Positions 1 through 5,639 of a stretch of 5,717 nt of DNA are shown here, piece by piece. The notes beneath the pieces were generated by a model, which was not told where the DNA came from, ran no database searches, and saw only the letters and a program-made list of their open reading frames with translations. Position 1 is the first letter of the stretch. Each line of letters begins with the position of its first letter. The translations under genes were made by a program, and so were the position numbers. This stretch comes from an uncultured Bacteriovoracaceae bacterium (GTDB lineage Bacteria; Bdellovibrionota; Bacteriovoracia; Bacteriovoracales; Bacteriovoracaceae), in the NCBI GenBank assembly GCA_937952395.1, contig CALFYV010000372.1:1-5717 (forward strand), given 5' to 3'.

Positions 1-270
1 GCTGAATCAATAGCTCCTGTGAGCAGGCCTAATTTATCTCAAGCAATTAAAGAAGCTGCCAGTGCCTACGAAACTCAAAAAGAGGCAGCTGAGCCTGCTG
101 TTGAAGTAAAAGTAGCAAAAGAAGAGAAAAAAACGGATTATGAAATCCCAAGTCGTGCAAAATCAATCGCCGAAAAACTCGGTTTCATGAATTTTGATGA
201 AGATGAGTTTGATAGTCCAAGCTATTTGCGTCGAGAGCATAAAGAAGAAAGTAATAAAGATTTATACTAA
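1..270 (+). CDS. ftsZ: Cell division protein FtsZ, C-terminal end (partial)
   Basis: The frame is open from the first base and ends at TAA 268-270, so 89 residues of a longer protein are visible and the start lies outside the window. A GTG at 19 is an internal valine, not a start. The visible part is a low-complexity Ala/Glu/Lys-rich linker followed by an acidic stretch and the peptide DSPSYLRR, which fits the conserved FtsZ tail D-[IV]-P-[AT]-[FY]-L-R-[KR]. In FtsZ this tail binds membrane anchors and regulators such as FtsA and ZipA-type partners, and the linker is a disordered tether of variable length. About 11 further residues (ending NKDLY) follow the peptide, a longer variable tail than in E. 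coli. The GTPase and T7-loop domains are not in the window, so the call rests on the tail alone. Another protein with an FtsZ-like tail peptide is possible but less likely. Confidence 0.75.
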   Translation, partial: AESIAPVSRPNLSQAIKEAASAYETQKEAAEPAVEVKVAKEEKKTDYEIPSRAKSIAEKLGFMNFDEDEFDSPSYLRREHKEESNKDLY

Positions 271-298
271 AAAAAGGCCACGAAAGTGGCTTTTTTAA
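269..298. terminator. Bidirectional rho-independent terminator between ftsZ and rnj
   Basis: GCCAC (277-281) pairs with GTGGC (286-290) around a GAAA (GNRA) tetraloop. The stem is extended by a G-T pair and by the A-run 271-275 pairing with T 292-296. On the plus strand the stem is followed by TTTTTT (291-296). On the minus strand, A-run 269-275 gives an equivalent T-run. It lies directly after the TAA of ftsZ and its right-hand T-run overlaps the TAA (295-297) of the convergent rnj gene, so one compact element can end both transcripts. Confidence 0.9.
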
Positions 299-1905
299 TT
301 AAGATGTACGATTGTAACTGGTTTATAACCTAAAATATTTTTCAAATATCTTCTGGTTTCTAATTTGATGGCTTCAATGATTTGTTCATCATCCTTCAAC
401 TTTGGCTTTTGCAGGGTTTTATCTGCAAGATTTCCAATCTGTTTAAGTTCTTTATCGATAAATAAAGGTAAGCCGTGAGTGCTGACTATGGTTTGGGCAT
501 TTTTCTTACTGGCACTGATAAAAACAGCACCTGATTTAGCTATTTTTCTGCGTTCTGCAATTTTAGCTCTATCAATTTCAATATGATTGCCATGAATAAT
601 GGTCAGATCGTGTTGCTGAAGTTCTTTAGTTTTAATTTCCAATGTTTTAGTTAAATTTATTTCAGTAAAATTAGAAATTTGATAGGGTTTAATCTTTGGA
701 AAATTATTTTTTATAAAATCATGATGTCTTTTTAGGAAAAAAGTCTCTCCGTGAATAGGGATATAAACATCAGGTACGATTTCACTAATTAATTGCTTTA
801 AATCTTCCTGGCAGGCGTGGCCCGAAGCATGGATTTGTCTATCCTTAGAAGTTATTATTTCCGCACCAGTTGAAGTTATTTTATTATAAATTCGATAAAC
901 TTTATCTTCGTTACCGGGTATAACCATGGAGCTGAAAACGACTGTATCGCCTTCTTTTAGCTTGGTTAGTGAATGCTCCCCGTAAGCAAGTCTTTTTAAG
1001 GCGCTAAAGTGATCTCCTTGACAGCCCGAGGTGAAAACCAAAGCATCGTCATCGTTAATAATATCATCAGGGTTTTTGATATCATTTAGATCATACTGTA
1101 AAAGACCAACATCACGAGCTGACTGCATATAATAATTAATAGAGCGACCGACACAGCAGATTTTGCGCTTGTTTGTTTTAGCGGCATCAATAAAAGTTTG
1201 CATTCTTGTAACATTGGAAGAAAAAAGAGTCACAAAAAGTCTTCCGGGAGCATTTTTCACAACTTGAAAAATATCATCAACTAAATCAGATTCGGATAAT
1301 GATTTTTTCTCATGTAAAATATTAGTGCTGTCTAAAAGAGCAATTTTAATTTTCCCTTCATTAAATATCTTAGTCATCAATTTTATATCAAATGGTCTTT
1401 CATTTTTTGGTGCCAAATCATATTTAAAATCTGACATAAATAGCACGGAAAAATCTTTTTCTTTGTTTTGAATAATAAGGGCCATTGTTTCTGGAATAGA
1501 ATGAGTAACATGAATTGGGTTGATTTGTAGTGAGCCGATTTTAAAAGGTAGAGATGCCTTAATAATATTTAATCTAATAGTAATTTTTTGTTCTTCTAAT
1601 CGTCTTCTGATAAGGGTAGCGCAAAACTGAGTACAGTGAATTCTTATATCGGGTAGTTTTTTTACCAGATGGGCGACAGCTCCAATATGATCTTCATGGC
1701 CATGGGTAAAAACAATGTCTGTGATCGGATAAGAATTGAGGAAATCAAAATTGACAATTAAATAGTTGATATCGAACAAGTCATCATAGGGAAAAAGAAT
1801 TCCACAATCGATAAGAAAGCATGAATCTTTATTTTGAACGATGGTCATATTTGAGCCAATTTCACTGACTCCACCAATGGGAATAATTTTAACCAAAGAA
1901 TCCAA
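295..1905 (-). CDS. rnj: Ribonuclease J (metallo-beta-lactamase / beta-CASP exo-/endoribonuclease)
   Basis: A 536-residue cytoplasmic RNase J, close to the usual ~550. The N-terminal metallo-beta-lactamase fold carries GGVSEIGSNM (11-20) and the zinc motif HGHEDH (68-73), then H135 (in VTHSIPE) and D159 (in SDFKYD). The beta-CASP insertion has DSTN (192-195) and a TSGCQGD loop (292-298). The later motifs ASGHA (360-364) and PIHGE (383-387, supplying the last metal His, H385) follow, with a C-terminal domain ending in a KPVTIV strand. All expected metal ligands are present, so it should be active. RNase J has 5'-3' exonuclease and endonuclease activity in mRNA decay and rRNA maturation. The start is TTG at 1905, supported by AAAGGAAG (1909-1916) with 5 nt between AGGA and the start. 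It is the distal gene of an operon with udk, whose stop lies 16 nt upstream. Confidence 0.95.
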   Translation of the reverse strand: MDSLVKIIPIGGVSEIGSNMTIVQNKDSCFLIDCGILFPYDDLFDINYLIVNFDFLNSYPITDIVFTHGHEDHIGAVAHLVKKLPDIRIHCTQFCATLIRRRLEEQKITIRLNIIKASLPFKIGSLQINPIHVTHSIPETMALIIQNKEKDFSVLFMSDFKYDLAPKNERPFDIKLMTKIFNEGKIKIALLDSTNILHEKKSLSESDLVDDIFQVVKNAPGRLFVTLFSSNVTRMQTFIDAAKTNKRKICCVGRSINYYMQSARDVGLLQYDLNDIKNPDDIINDDDALVFTSGCQGDHFSALKRLAYGEHSLTKLKEGDTVVFSSMVIPGNEDKVYRIYNKITSTGAEIITSKDRQIHASGHACQEDLKQLISEIVPDVYIPIHGETFFLKRHHDFIKNNFPKIKPYQISNFTEINLTKTLEIKTKELQQHDLTIIHGNHIEIDRAKIAERRKIAKSGAVFISASKKNAQTIVSTHGLPLFIDKELKQIGNLADKTLQKPKLKDDEQIIEAIKLETRRYLKNILGYKPVTIVHLN

Positions 1906-1908
1906 AAT

Positions 1909-1916
1909 CTTCCTTT
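1909..1916 (-). promoter_or_regulatory. Ribosome binding site fixing the TTG start of rnj
   Basis: The minus strand reads AAAGGAAG, then ATT, then TTG. It sits in the 16-nt gap between udk and rnj. No ATG lies nearby in the rnj frame, so this site supports the non-standard TTG start. The same octamer AAAGGAAG precedes the RDD gene at 4358-4365. Confidence 0.7.
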
Positions 1917-1921
1917 AGAGT

Positions 1922-2575
1922 TTATTGATTTAGTGTAGCTTCTGTCTGGGTATGTGTAAACGAGCTCTTTGAGCTTAGTAGACTGTTAATATGTGAGGCG
2001 AGAATATTAGCAGCCACAGATGTTTCTTCTCCCACAATAAAGTCGGCATACTGTCTTTGAGGTTCAAGATATTTTTGGTACATGGGTCTTACGGTGTCGT
2101 AATACTGATCGATAACGCTCTCAAGGGAGCAGCCTCGCTCCTTAACATCTCGGTATAATCTGCGCGTAAAGGTGGTATCAGTTTCAACTTGTAAAAAACA
2201 TTTAATATCTAAAATTTTTCTTATACTTTCATCATAAAGAGTAAATATTCCTTCGAATAATATAACCTCACATTTTTTTAATGTAGTCGTTTGTTCCAAG
2301 CGCTTATTTTCATTAAAGCTGTAGTTAGGAATTTCGATAGTTAAACCTTCTTTGAGTGCTTTTAGGTGCTCAGTCAGTAGTTTCCAGTCAAAAGCTTGTG
2401 GATGGTCAAAATTGGCCCTTCCCTTAGGGGATTTGTCTATATCTTGAGGGTTAGGCTTGTAGTAGGAGTCCATGTGTAAAATAGCACATGAGTCATTCTG
2501 GACGTTTTCTAGTACTTTATTAGCAAAGGTTGTTTTGCCCGATCCTGATCCACCCGCAATACCTATAATGATCAT
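1922..2575 (-). CDS. udk: Uridine kinase
   Basis: Uridine/cytidine kinase of the pyrimidine salvage pathway, phosphorylating uridine or cytidine to UMP or CMP with a nucleoside triphosphate in the cytoplasm. The 217 residues match the family length. The Walker A motif GGSGSGKT (8-15) is followed by a DSYY motif (36-39), the NFDHP substrate segment (55-59), PNYSF (83-87), the ILFEGI strand (105-110) and the lid region with R138, R139, R142, D143 and R147. A QYYDTVRPM segment (157-165) completes the family signature. The last ~17 residues (after LLSS) are Ser/Thr-rich, look disordered and are not part of the fold. The ATG start at 2575 places the P-loop at the expected distance from the N-terminus; its Shine-Dalgarno is weak (GGGG about 8 nt upstream). 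It is the first gene of the udk-rnj operon and faces prmA across a divergent promoter region. Confidence 0.95.
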   Translation of the reverse strand: MIIIGIAGGSGSGKTTFANKVLENVQNDSCAILHMDSYYKPNPQDIDKSPKGRANFDHPQAFDWKLLTEHLKALKEGLTIEIPNYSFNENKRLEQTTTLKKCEVILFEGIFTLYDESIRKILDIKCFLQVETDTTFTRRLYRDVKERGCSLESVIDQYYDTVRPMYQKYLEPQRQYADFIVGEETSVAANILASHINSLLSSKSSFTHTQTEATLNQ

Positions 2576-2700
2576 CGCTCAACCCCAAATTTCTATATTA
2601 AAACCATATTTAGCCAGTTATTACCGCTCCGCGCAAGTCTTTAATACAATACATGAATAAATTTCAGGCCAAGATATTGATTTTTTTACTTGAGAGGTGT
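2576..2700. promoter_or_regulatory. Divergent intergenic region between udk and prmA
   Basis: This is the only head-to-head gap in the window, so promoters for both transcription units are expected here. On the plus strand TACAAT (2645-2650) is a 5/6 match to a -10 box. With TTACCG (2621-2626) as a poor -35 and an 18-nt spacer, it would start prmA transcripts near 2657, downstream of the ATG at 2653. On the minus strand, AT-rich hexamers around 2595-2615 could act as a -10 for udk, but no convincing -35 is seen. No operator-like dyad or riboswitch-scale structure is apparent. Confidence 0.35.
2692..2699 (+). promoter_or_regulatory. Ribosome binding site for prmA
   Basis: GAGAGGTG contains a six-base match (GAGGTG) to the anti-Shine-Dalgarno complement. 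It lies just before a cluster of in-frame starts: ATG 2701, TTG 2704 and ATG 2713. It argues against an upstream start at ATG 2653, which has no Shine-Dalgarno of its own. Confidence 0.6.
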
Positions 2701-3651
2701 ATGTTGCGATGCATGAGTTATACCCAGGTTTGCATAGATTTTAAACAAAGCATTCATCATCTCAAAGACATTGAACAATTGTTTTCAAAAGCTGAATTAT
2801 TGGGTGTACAGGATTTTTCCTTGGATGAATCTCAGGTTGATTCTTTATTAGGTGAGAGAGCTTACTCTGGCGGAGAGATCCCGATAGAGGTTTTAGAGGA
2901 AATTGAAATGGCCATGGGAGATGTTAAGAAAACCTACTTTTTCAATAAATTAGATAAAGAGGTGACTTCACAATTAAGTCAGTTTGCAGGAATTGAGTAT
3001 CAAATAACTCAAATGGAAGCAAAAGATTGGAATGAAGAGTGGAAAAAATTTTATAATAAGATTGAAATTTCCAATAAGCTTGCAATTGTTCCTTCTTGGC
3101 ATAGCGGTCAAAAGATATCAGATGTTGAGTTAAAAATTTATCCAGGTATGGGCTTTGGTACAGGCACTCACGAAACAACGTTTTTGTGCTTAAAATTACT
3201 AGATGAAATTTTATCAAGGGGGCGTCCCCTTACAACAGCACTGGACTTTGGCTGTGGCTCAGGGATTTTGGGAATTGCATTTAAATTGTTGGGTGGAAGG
3301 GAAGTTGATTTTGTCGATATAGATATAAACGCCCTAGAAAATACAAAGCAAAACTTAAAACTTAATACTCTTAGAGAAGATGATAAGCTTAGACTTTTTA
3401 CTAGTTTTGAAAAAGGTAAATTAAAAAATGAGTACGAGTTAATTTTTGCAAATATTTTACAAAACGTACTTTTTACAGAGAGAGCTTTCTTTTCTTCGTC
3501 CCTCGGCTCAGGATCTTTATTAATTTTATCTGGTTTATTAAACGAGCAAGTAAGTGAGACTGTTGCTTTCTATGAGAAATCACAAGACCTGGAATGTTTG
3601 AAGCTTATCTCCAAGGGGGATTGGTCAGCCATTTTATTGAGAAAAAAATGA
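2701..3651 (+). CDS. prmA: Ribosomal protein L11 methyltransferase PrmA
   Basis: SAM-dependent enzyme that trimethylates ribosomal protein L11 on lysines and its N-terminus, in the cytoplasm. From the chosen start it has 316 residues, slightly longer than the usual ~290-300. An N-terminal substrate-recognition domain is followed by a WNEEW segment (110-114), then the family signature PGMGFGTGTHETT (148-160), the Rossmann SAM-binding glycine motif DFGCGSGILG (182-191), the acidic DID (206-208) and the FANIL motif (249-253). The C-terminal GDWSAILLRK matches the usual PrmA end. The start is ambiguous. ATG 2701 has the Shine-Dalgarno only 3 nt away, TTG 2704 has ideal spacing, and ATG 2713 (MSYTQV) best matches the family N-terminus. 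An in-frame ATG at 2653 would add 16 hydrophobic or basic residues and is unlikely. The stop overlaps the start of rsmE (ATGA). Confidence 0.93.
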   Translation: MLRCMSYTQVCIDFKQSIHHLKDIEQLFSKAELLGVQDFSLDESQVDSLLGERAYSGGEIPIEVLEEIEMAMGDVKKTYFFNKLDKEVTSQLSQFAGIEYQITQMEAKDWNEEWKKFYNKIEISNKLAIVPSWHSGQKISDVELKIYPGMGFGTGTHETTFLCLKLLDEILSRGRPLTTALDFGCGSGILGIAFKLLGGREVDFVDIDINALENTKQNLKLNTLREDDKLRLFTSFEKGKLKNEYELIFANILQNVLFTERAFFSSSLGSGSLLILSGLLNEQVSETVAFYEKSQDLECLKLISKGDWSAILLRKK

Positions 3652-4325
3652 GAGCTCTATATTATCCCGAACTTCAAAGCAATCAAGCAAAGGTTGTTTT
3701 AGATAGCAAGAAAAATCATCATTTTATTAATGTTTTGCGAATGAAAAAGGAACAAGAACTGCTGCTGCTTAATGGACAGGGTTTAAGTGCAATTTCACGT
3801 ATTACTCATATCGATTCCAAGTCAATTGAGTGTGAGGTTACTGAGTTTAGAAATCATCAAAGAAAATATCATCTAGACTTGGCCCTAGGTTCGATAAAGA
3901 AAGAAGCCTTAGAGTTAGCCTTAAAGCAATCCGTTGAACTGGGAGTGAGAAATATTATTATTTTTCAATCTCAATTTTCCCAGGAGAAAAAATTGAAGGA
4001 AGATCGGCTAAGTTCTGTTCTAATTAGTTCTTTGGAGCAATCAAATAACCCATTCTTACCCAAGATAGCTTTTACGTCGGAACTTGATTTTAACAATTAT
4101 AAAAAGTCTTTTGTTATGCATTTTATCAAAAATTCTGATTTGCAGAATATAAATTCAAATGATGAATATTTATTGGTAGTGGGACCAGAGGGTGGGTTTT
4201 CTCAAGAAGAAATTGAAAATTTTAAAGTGAAAAATTGTTCATTTATTCATTTACCCACTCCTATTCTTAGGGCCCAAACAGCTGTAACGGCTGGAGTGGC
4301 TACAATCTTGAGCAAATTGAGTTGA
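3648..4325 (+). CDS. rsmE: 16S rRNA (uracil-1498-N3)-methyltransferase RsmE
   Basis: SPOUT-class methyltransferase that methylates N3 of U1498 in 16S rRNA on the 30S subunit. The 225 residues are near the usual ~240. The N-terminal PUA-like RNA-binding part contains HHFINVLRM (24-32). The knotted catalytic domain has IKKEALELALKQSVELGV (83-100), EQSNNPFLP (130-138), the SAM-binding loop GPEGGFS (179-185) and ILRAQTA (206-212). The last motif is usually LR-T/A-E-T-A, so Gln replaces the common Glu here. The ATG at 3648 is chosen because it forms an ATGA overlap with the prmA stop and gives a typical N-terminus (MRALYYP); an upstream in-frame ATG at 3594 lies well inside prmA. Translation is probably coupled to prmA, since only a weak A-rich Shine-Dalgarno precedes it. 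The prmA-rsmE pairing is common in bacteria. Confidence 0.93.
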   Translation: MRALYYPELQSNQAKVVLDSKKNHHFINVLRMKKEQELLLLNGQGLSAISRITHIDSKSIECEVTEFRNHQRKYHLDLALGSIKKEALELALKQSVELGVRNIIIFQSQFSQEKKLKEDRLSSVLISSLEQSNNPFLPKIAFTSELDFNNYKKSFVMHFIKNSDLQNINSNDEYLLVVGPEGGFSQEEIENFKVKNCSFIHLPTPILRAQTAVTAGVATILSKLS

Positions 4326-4357
4326 TTCTCCTAGGGCTTTATGAGAGAGTAAAAAAT

Positions 4358-4365
4358 AAAGGAAG
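4358..4365 (+). promoter_or_regulatory. Ribosome binding site of the RDD-family gene
   Basis: AAAGGAAG lies with 7 nt between AGGA and ATG 4371. It is in the 45-nt gap after rsmE, which has no terminator-like hairpin and so probably lies within one transcript. Confidence 0.6.
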
Positions 4366-4370
4366 AGTGT

Positions 4371-5063
4371 ATGGATATAGAAGATTTTAACGAGGAATTA
4401 AATTTTAAGCCATTAACGAAAGGTTTAGGTTTTCATAACAAAAAAAATGAAAAAAACCTCTCTATTCCTACTACTGACGATCTTAAGCTGAAAGCCGCTT
4501 CCCTAGCTGAAGCTTTGCAAAAAGCGCAGTTAAATTCAACCGTGCTAAAAAATGATCAAAATGTAGATCGTGGTGATTTGACACCTTTTTACAGTCCGAA
4601 CAAAACTCATTCTTTAAAAGAATTTAAAAATGAAAATGAAGTCCAATATCTAGAAGCTTCTGTTTTTCGAAGATTTTGTGCCTGGTTCATTGATGTTGCG
4701 ATTGTGAGTTTTTTGTTTGTTTTTACTTTAAGTTTTATTTTCTTAAGTTCATTTAATAATTTTGAAGTTTTAATGAGTTTTTTAATTGAAGATGAAGCGT
4801 ATTGGTTTTTTCTGCCGGTCTATTTTTTATTTTATATATTCTATTTTAGTTTCATGGAAAAAACTCAATTTTCAACCATAGGTAAGTCATTACTCAAAAT
4901 TCGTGTCGTTGATGAATTAGATAATCCTTTGAGTTTATACAAATCATTTTTTCGTGCAATGATAACTCTTTTTAATCTATTCACTCTTGGTCTTGGGTCA
5001 TTATTGGATTTTCAAGGCCGATTAACAGCAAGTCGAGTTATTAAGAATGAAACTTACCTCTGA
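4371..5063 (+). CDS. RDD-family inner-membrane protein with long N-terminal extension
   Basis: A 230-residue protein in two parts. Residues 1-95 are polar, Lys/Glu/Asn-rich and probably disordered, with one striking short motif, FKPLTKGLGFH (12-22). Residues 96-230 form an RDD domain. It opens with FRRFCAWFIDVAIV (99-112), holding the Arg and Asp of the family name. Predicted membrane segments lie at about 105-126, 143-162 and 193-210. The conserved segment TIGKSLLKIRVVD (169-181) and a C-terminal QGRLTASRVI (215-224) complete the domain. RDD proteins are small integral membrane proteins; some have been linked to ion or solute transport, but the family has no general function and I assign none. 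It has a good Shine-Dalgarno and overlaps rfaE2 by 17 nt, which hints at an envelope-related role but does not show it. Confidence 0.85.
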   Translation: MDIEDFNEELNFKPLTKGLGFHNKKNEKNLSIPTTDDLKLKAASLAEALQKAQLNSTVLKNDQNVDRGDLTPFYSPNKTHSLKEFKNENEVQYLEASVFRRFCAWFIDVAIVSFLFVFTLSFIFLSSFNNFEVLMSFLIEDEAYWFFLPVYFLFYIFYFSFMEKTQFSTIGKSLLKIRVVDELDNPLSLYKSFFRAMITLFNLFTLGLGSLLDFQGRLTASRVIKNETYL

Positions 5064-5499
5064 AACATTGGCGTTTTTAAAAAATGTAGAAGGTAAAAAA
5101 ATTGTCTTCACTAACGGCTGTTTTGATATCATTCATAAAGGTCATGTAACATATCTTAATGAAGCCAAGAAGCTTGGCGATATTCTCATTGTGGGAATTA
5201 ATTCTGATAAAAGTGTGAAGAAGCTTAAAGGTGAATCAAGACCCATCAATAAAGAGCAGGACCGACTATTTGTTTTGGAAAATCTTAAATCTGTGGATAA
5301 AGCTGAAATTTTTGGCGCAGAAACACCATTAGAGCTCATCAAACTTATCAAGCCTCATGTCCTAGTTAAGGGTGGAGATTGGAAAATTGAGCAGATTGTG
5401 GGCGCTCAAGAGGTTATCTCTTGGGGAGGCGAGGTCAGATCCCTTGGTTTTGTTGAAGGCTACTCCACAAGTAAGGTTATTTCCCAGGCCAGATCTTAA
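5047..5499 (+). CDS. rfaE2: D-glycero-beta-D-manno-heptose 1-phosphate adenylyltransferase (stand-alone)
   Basis: Cytidylyltransferase-like nucleotidyltransferase that joins ATP and D-glycero-beta-D-manno-heptose 1-phosphate to make ADP-heptose, the precursor of LPS inner-core heptose. The 150 residues correspond to the C-terminal half of fused HldE (about 475 residues), so the kinase partner must be encoded elsewhere. Motifs: TNGCFDIIHKGH (22-33) with the nucleotide-binding HxGH (H30-H33), GINSDKSVKKLKGE (50-63) followed by RP, KGGDW (108-112), and the C-terminal EGYSTSKVI (137-145) with the STS nucleotide-binding loop. All expected elements are present. The ATG at 5047 lies inside the preceding RDD gene and has no strong Shine-Dalgarno, so expression probably depends on translational coupling. 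Also known as hldC or the HldE C-terminal domain. No terminator is seen directly after the stop. Confidence 0.95.
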   Translation: MKLTSETLAFLKNVEGKKIVFTNGCFDIIHKGHVTYLNEAKKLGDILIVGINSDKSVKKLKGESRPINKEQDRLFVLENLKSVDKAEIFGAETPLELIKLIKPHVLVKGGDWKIEQIVGAQEVISWGGEVRSLGFVEGYSTSKVISQARS

Positions 5500-5604
5500 A
5501 GTATTTTAAACTGGCTTACCTTTGTGTGGGAATTTAAACAGGTCATTTCACTTTCGTTCTCTTTAAGCTCAAATATTTCAACAAATTAGATATTTCGAAC
5601 GATT

Positions 5605-5629
5605 CATCCCCAAAATACTTTTGGGGATG
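5605..5629. repeat. Perfect 11-bp palindromic hairpin with 3-nt loop
   Basis: CATCCCCAAAA (5605-5615) pairs without mismatch with TTTTGGGGATG (5619-5629) around TAC. No T-run follows on either strand, so it is not a standard intrinsic terminator. It is nested inside the 5542-5644 helix. Such a compact GC-capped palindrome suits a REP-like element or a stem of a structured RNA. Confidence 0.8.
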
Positions 5630-5639
5630 CCACAACGAA

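Noticed and set aside
19..270. A separate 83-residue gene starting at GTG 19
   Set aside because: The frame is open back to base 1 and the product is the linker and tail of FtsZ, so GTG 19 is an internal codon.
2472..2660. Plus-strand reading frame opposite the 5' end of udk
   Set aside because: It is antisense to the conserved P-loop region of udk, has no family features and runs into the intergenic region.
2942..3217. Minus-strand reading frame inside prmA
   Set aside because: It is antisense to the conserved PrmA signature; the sequence is explained by the plus-strand protein.
3594..3647. Upstream start extending RsmE by 18 residues
   Set aside because: It would overlap prmA by 58 nt; the ATG at 3648 forms a classic ATGA junction and gives the family N-terminus.
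4341..4352. Three-codon ORF (ATG AGA GAG TAA) ahead of the RDD gene
   Set aside because: Too short to distinguish from chance and has no ribosome binding site of its own.
5142..5351. Minus-strand reading frame inside rfaE2
   Set aside because: Antisense shadow of a fully conserved nucleotidyltransferase; no recognisable product.
5605..5629. Intrinsic terminator for rfaE2
   Set aside because: The stem is strong but no T-run follows on the plus or minus strand.
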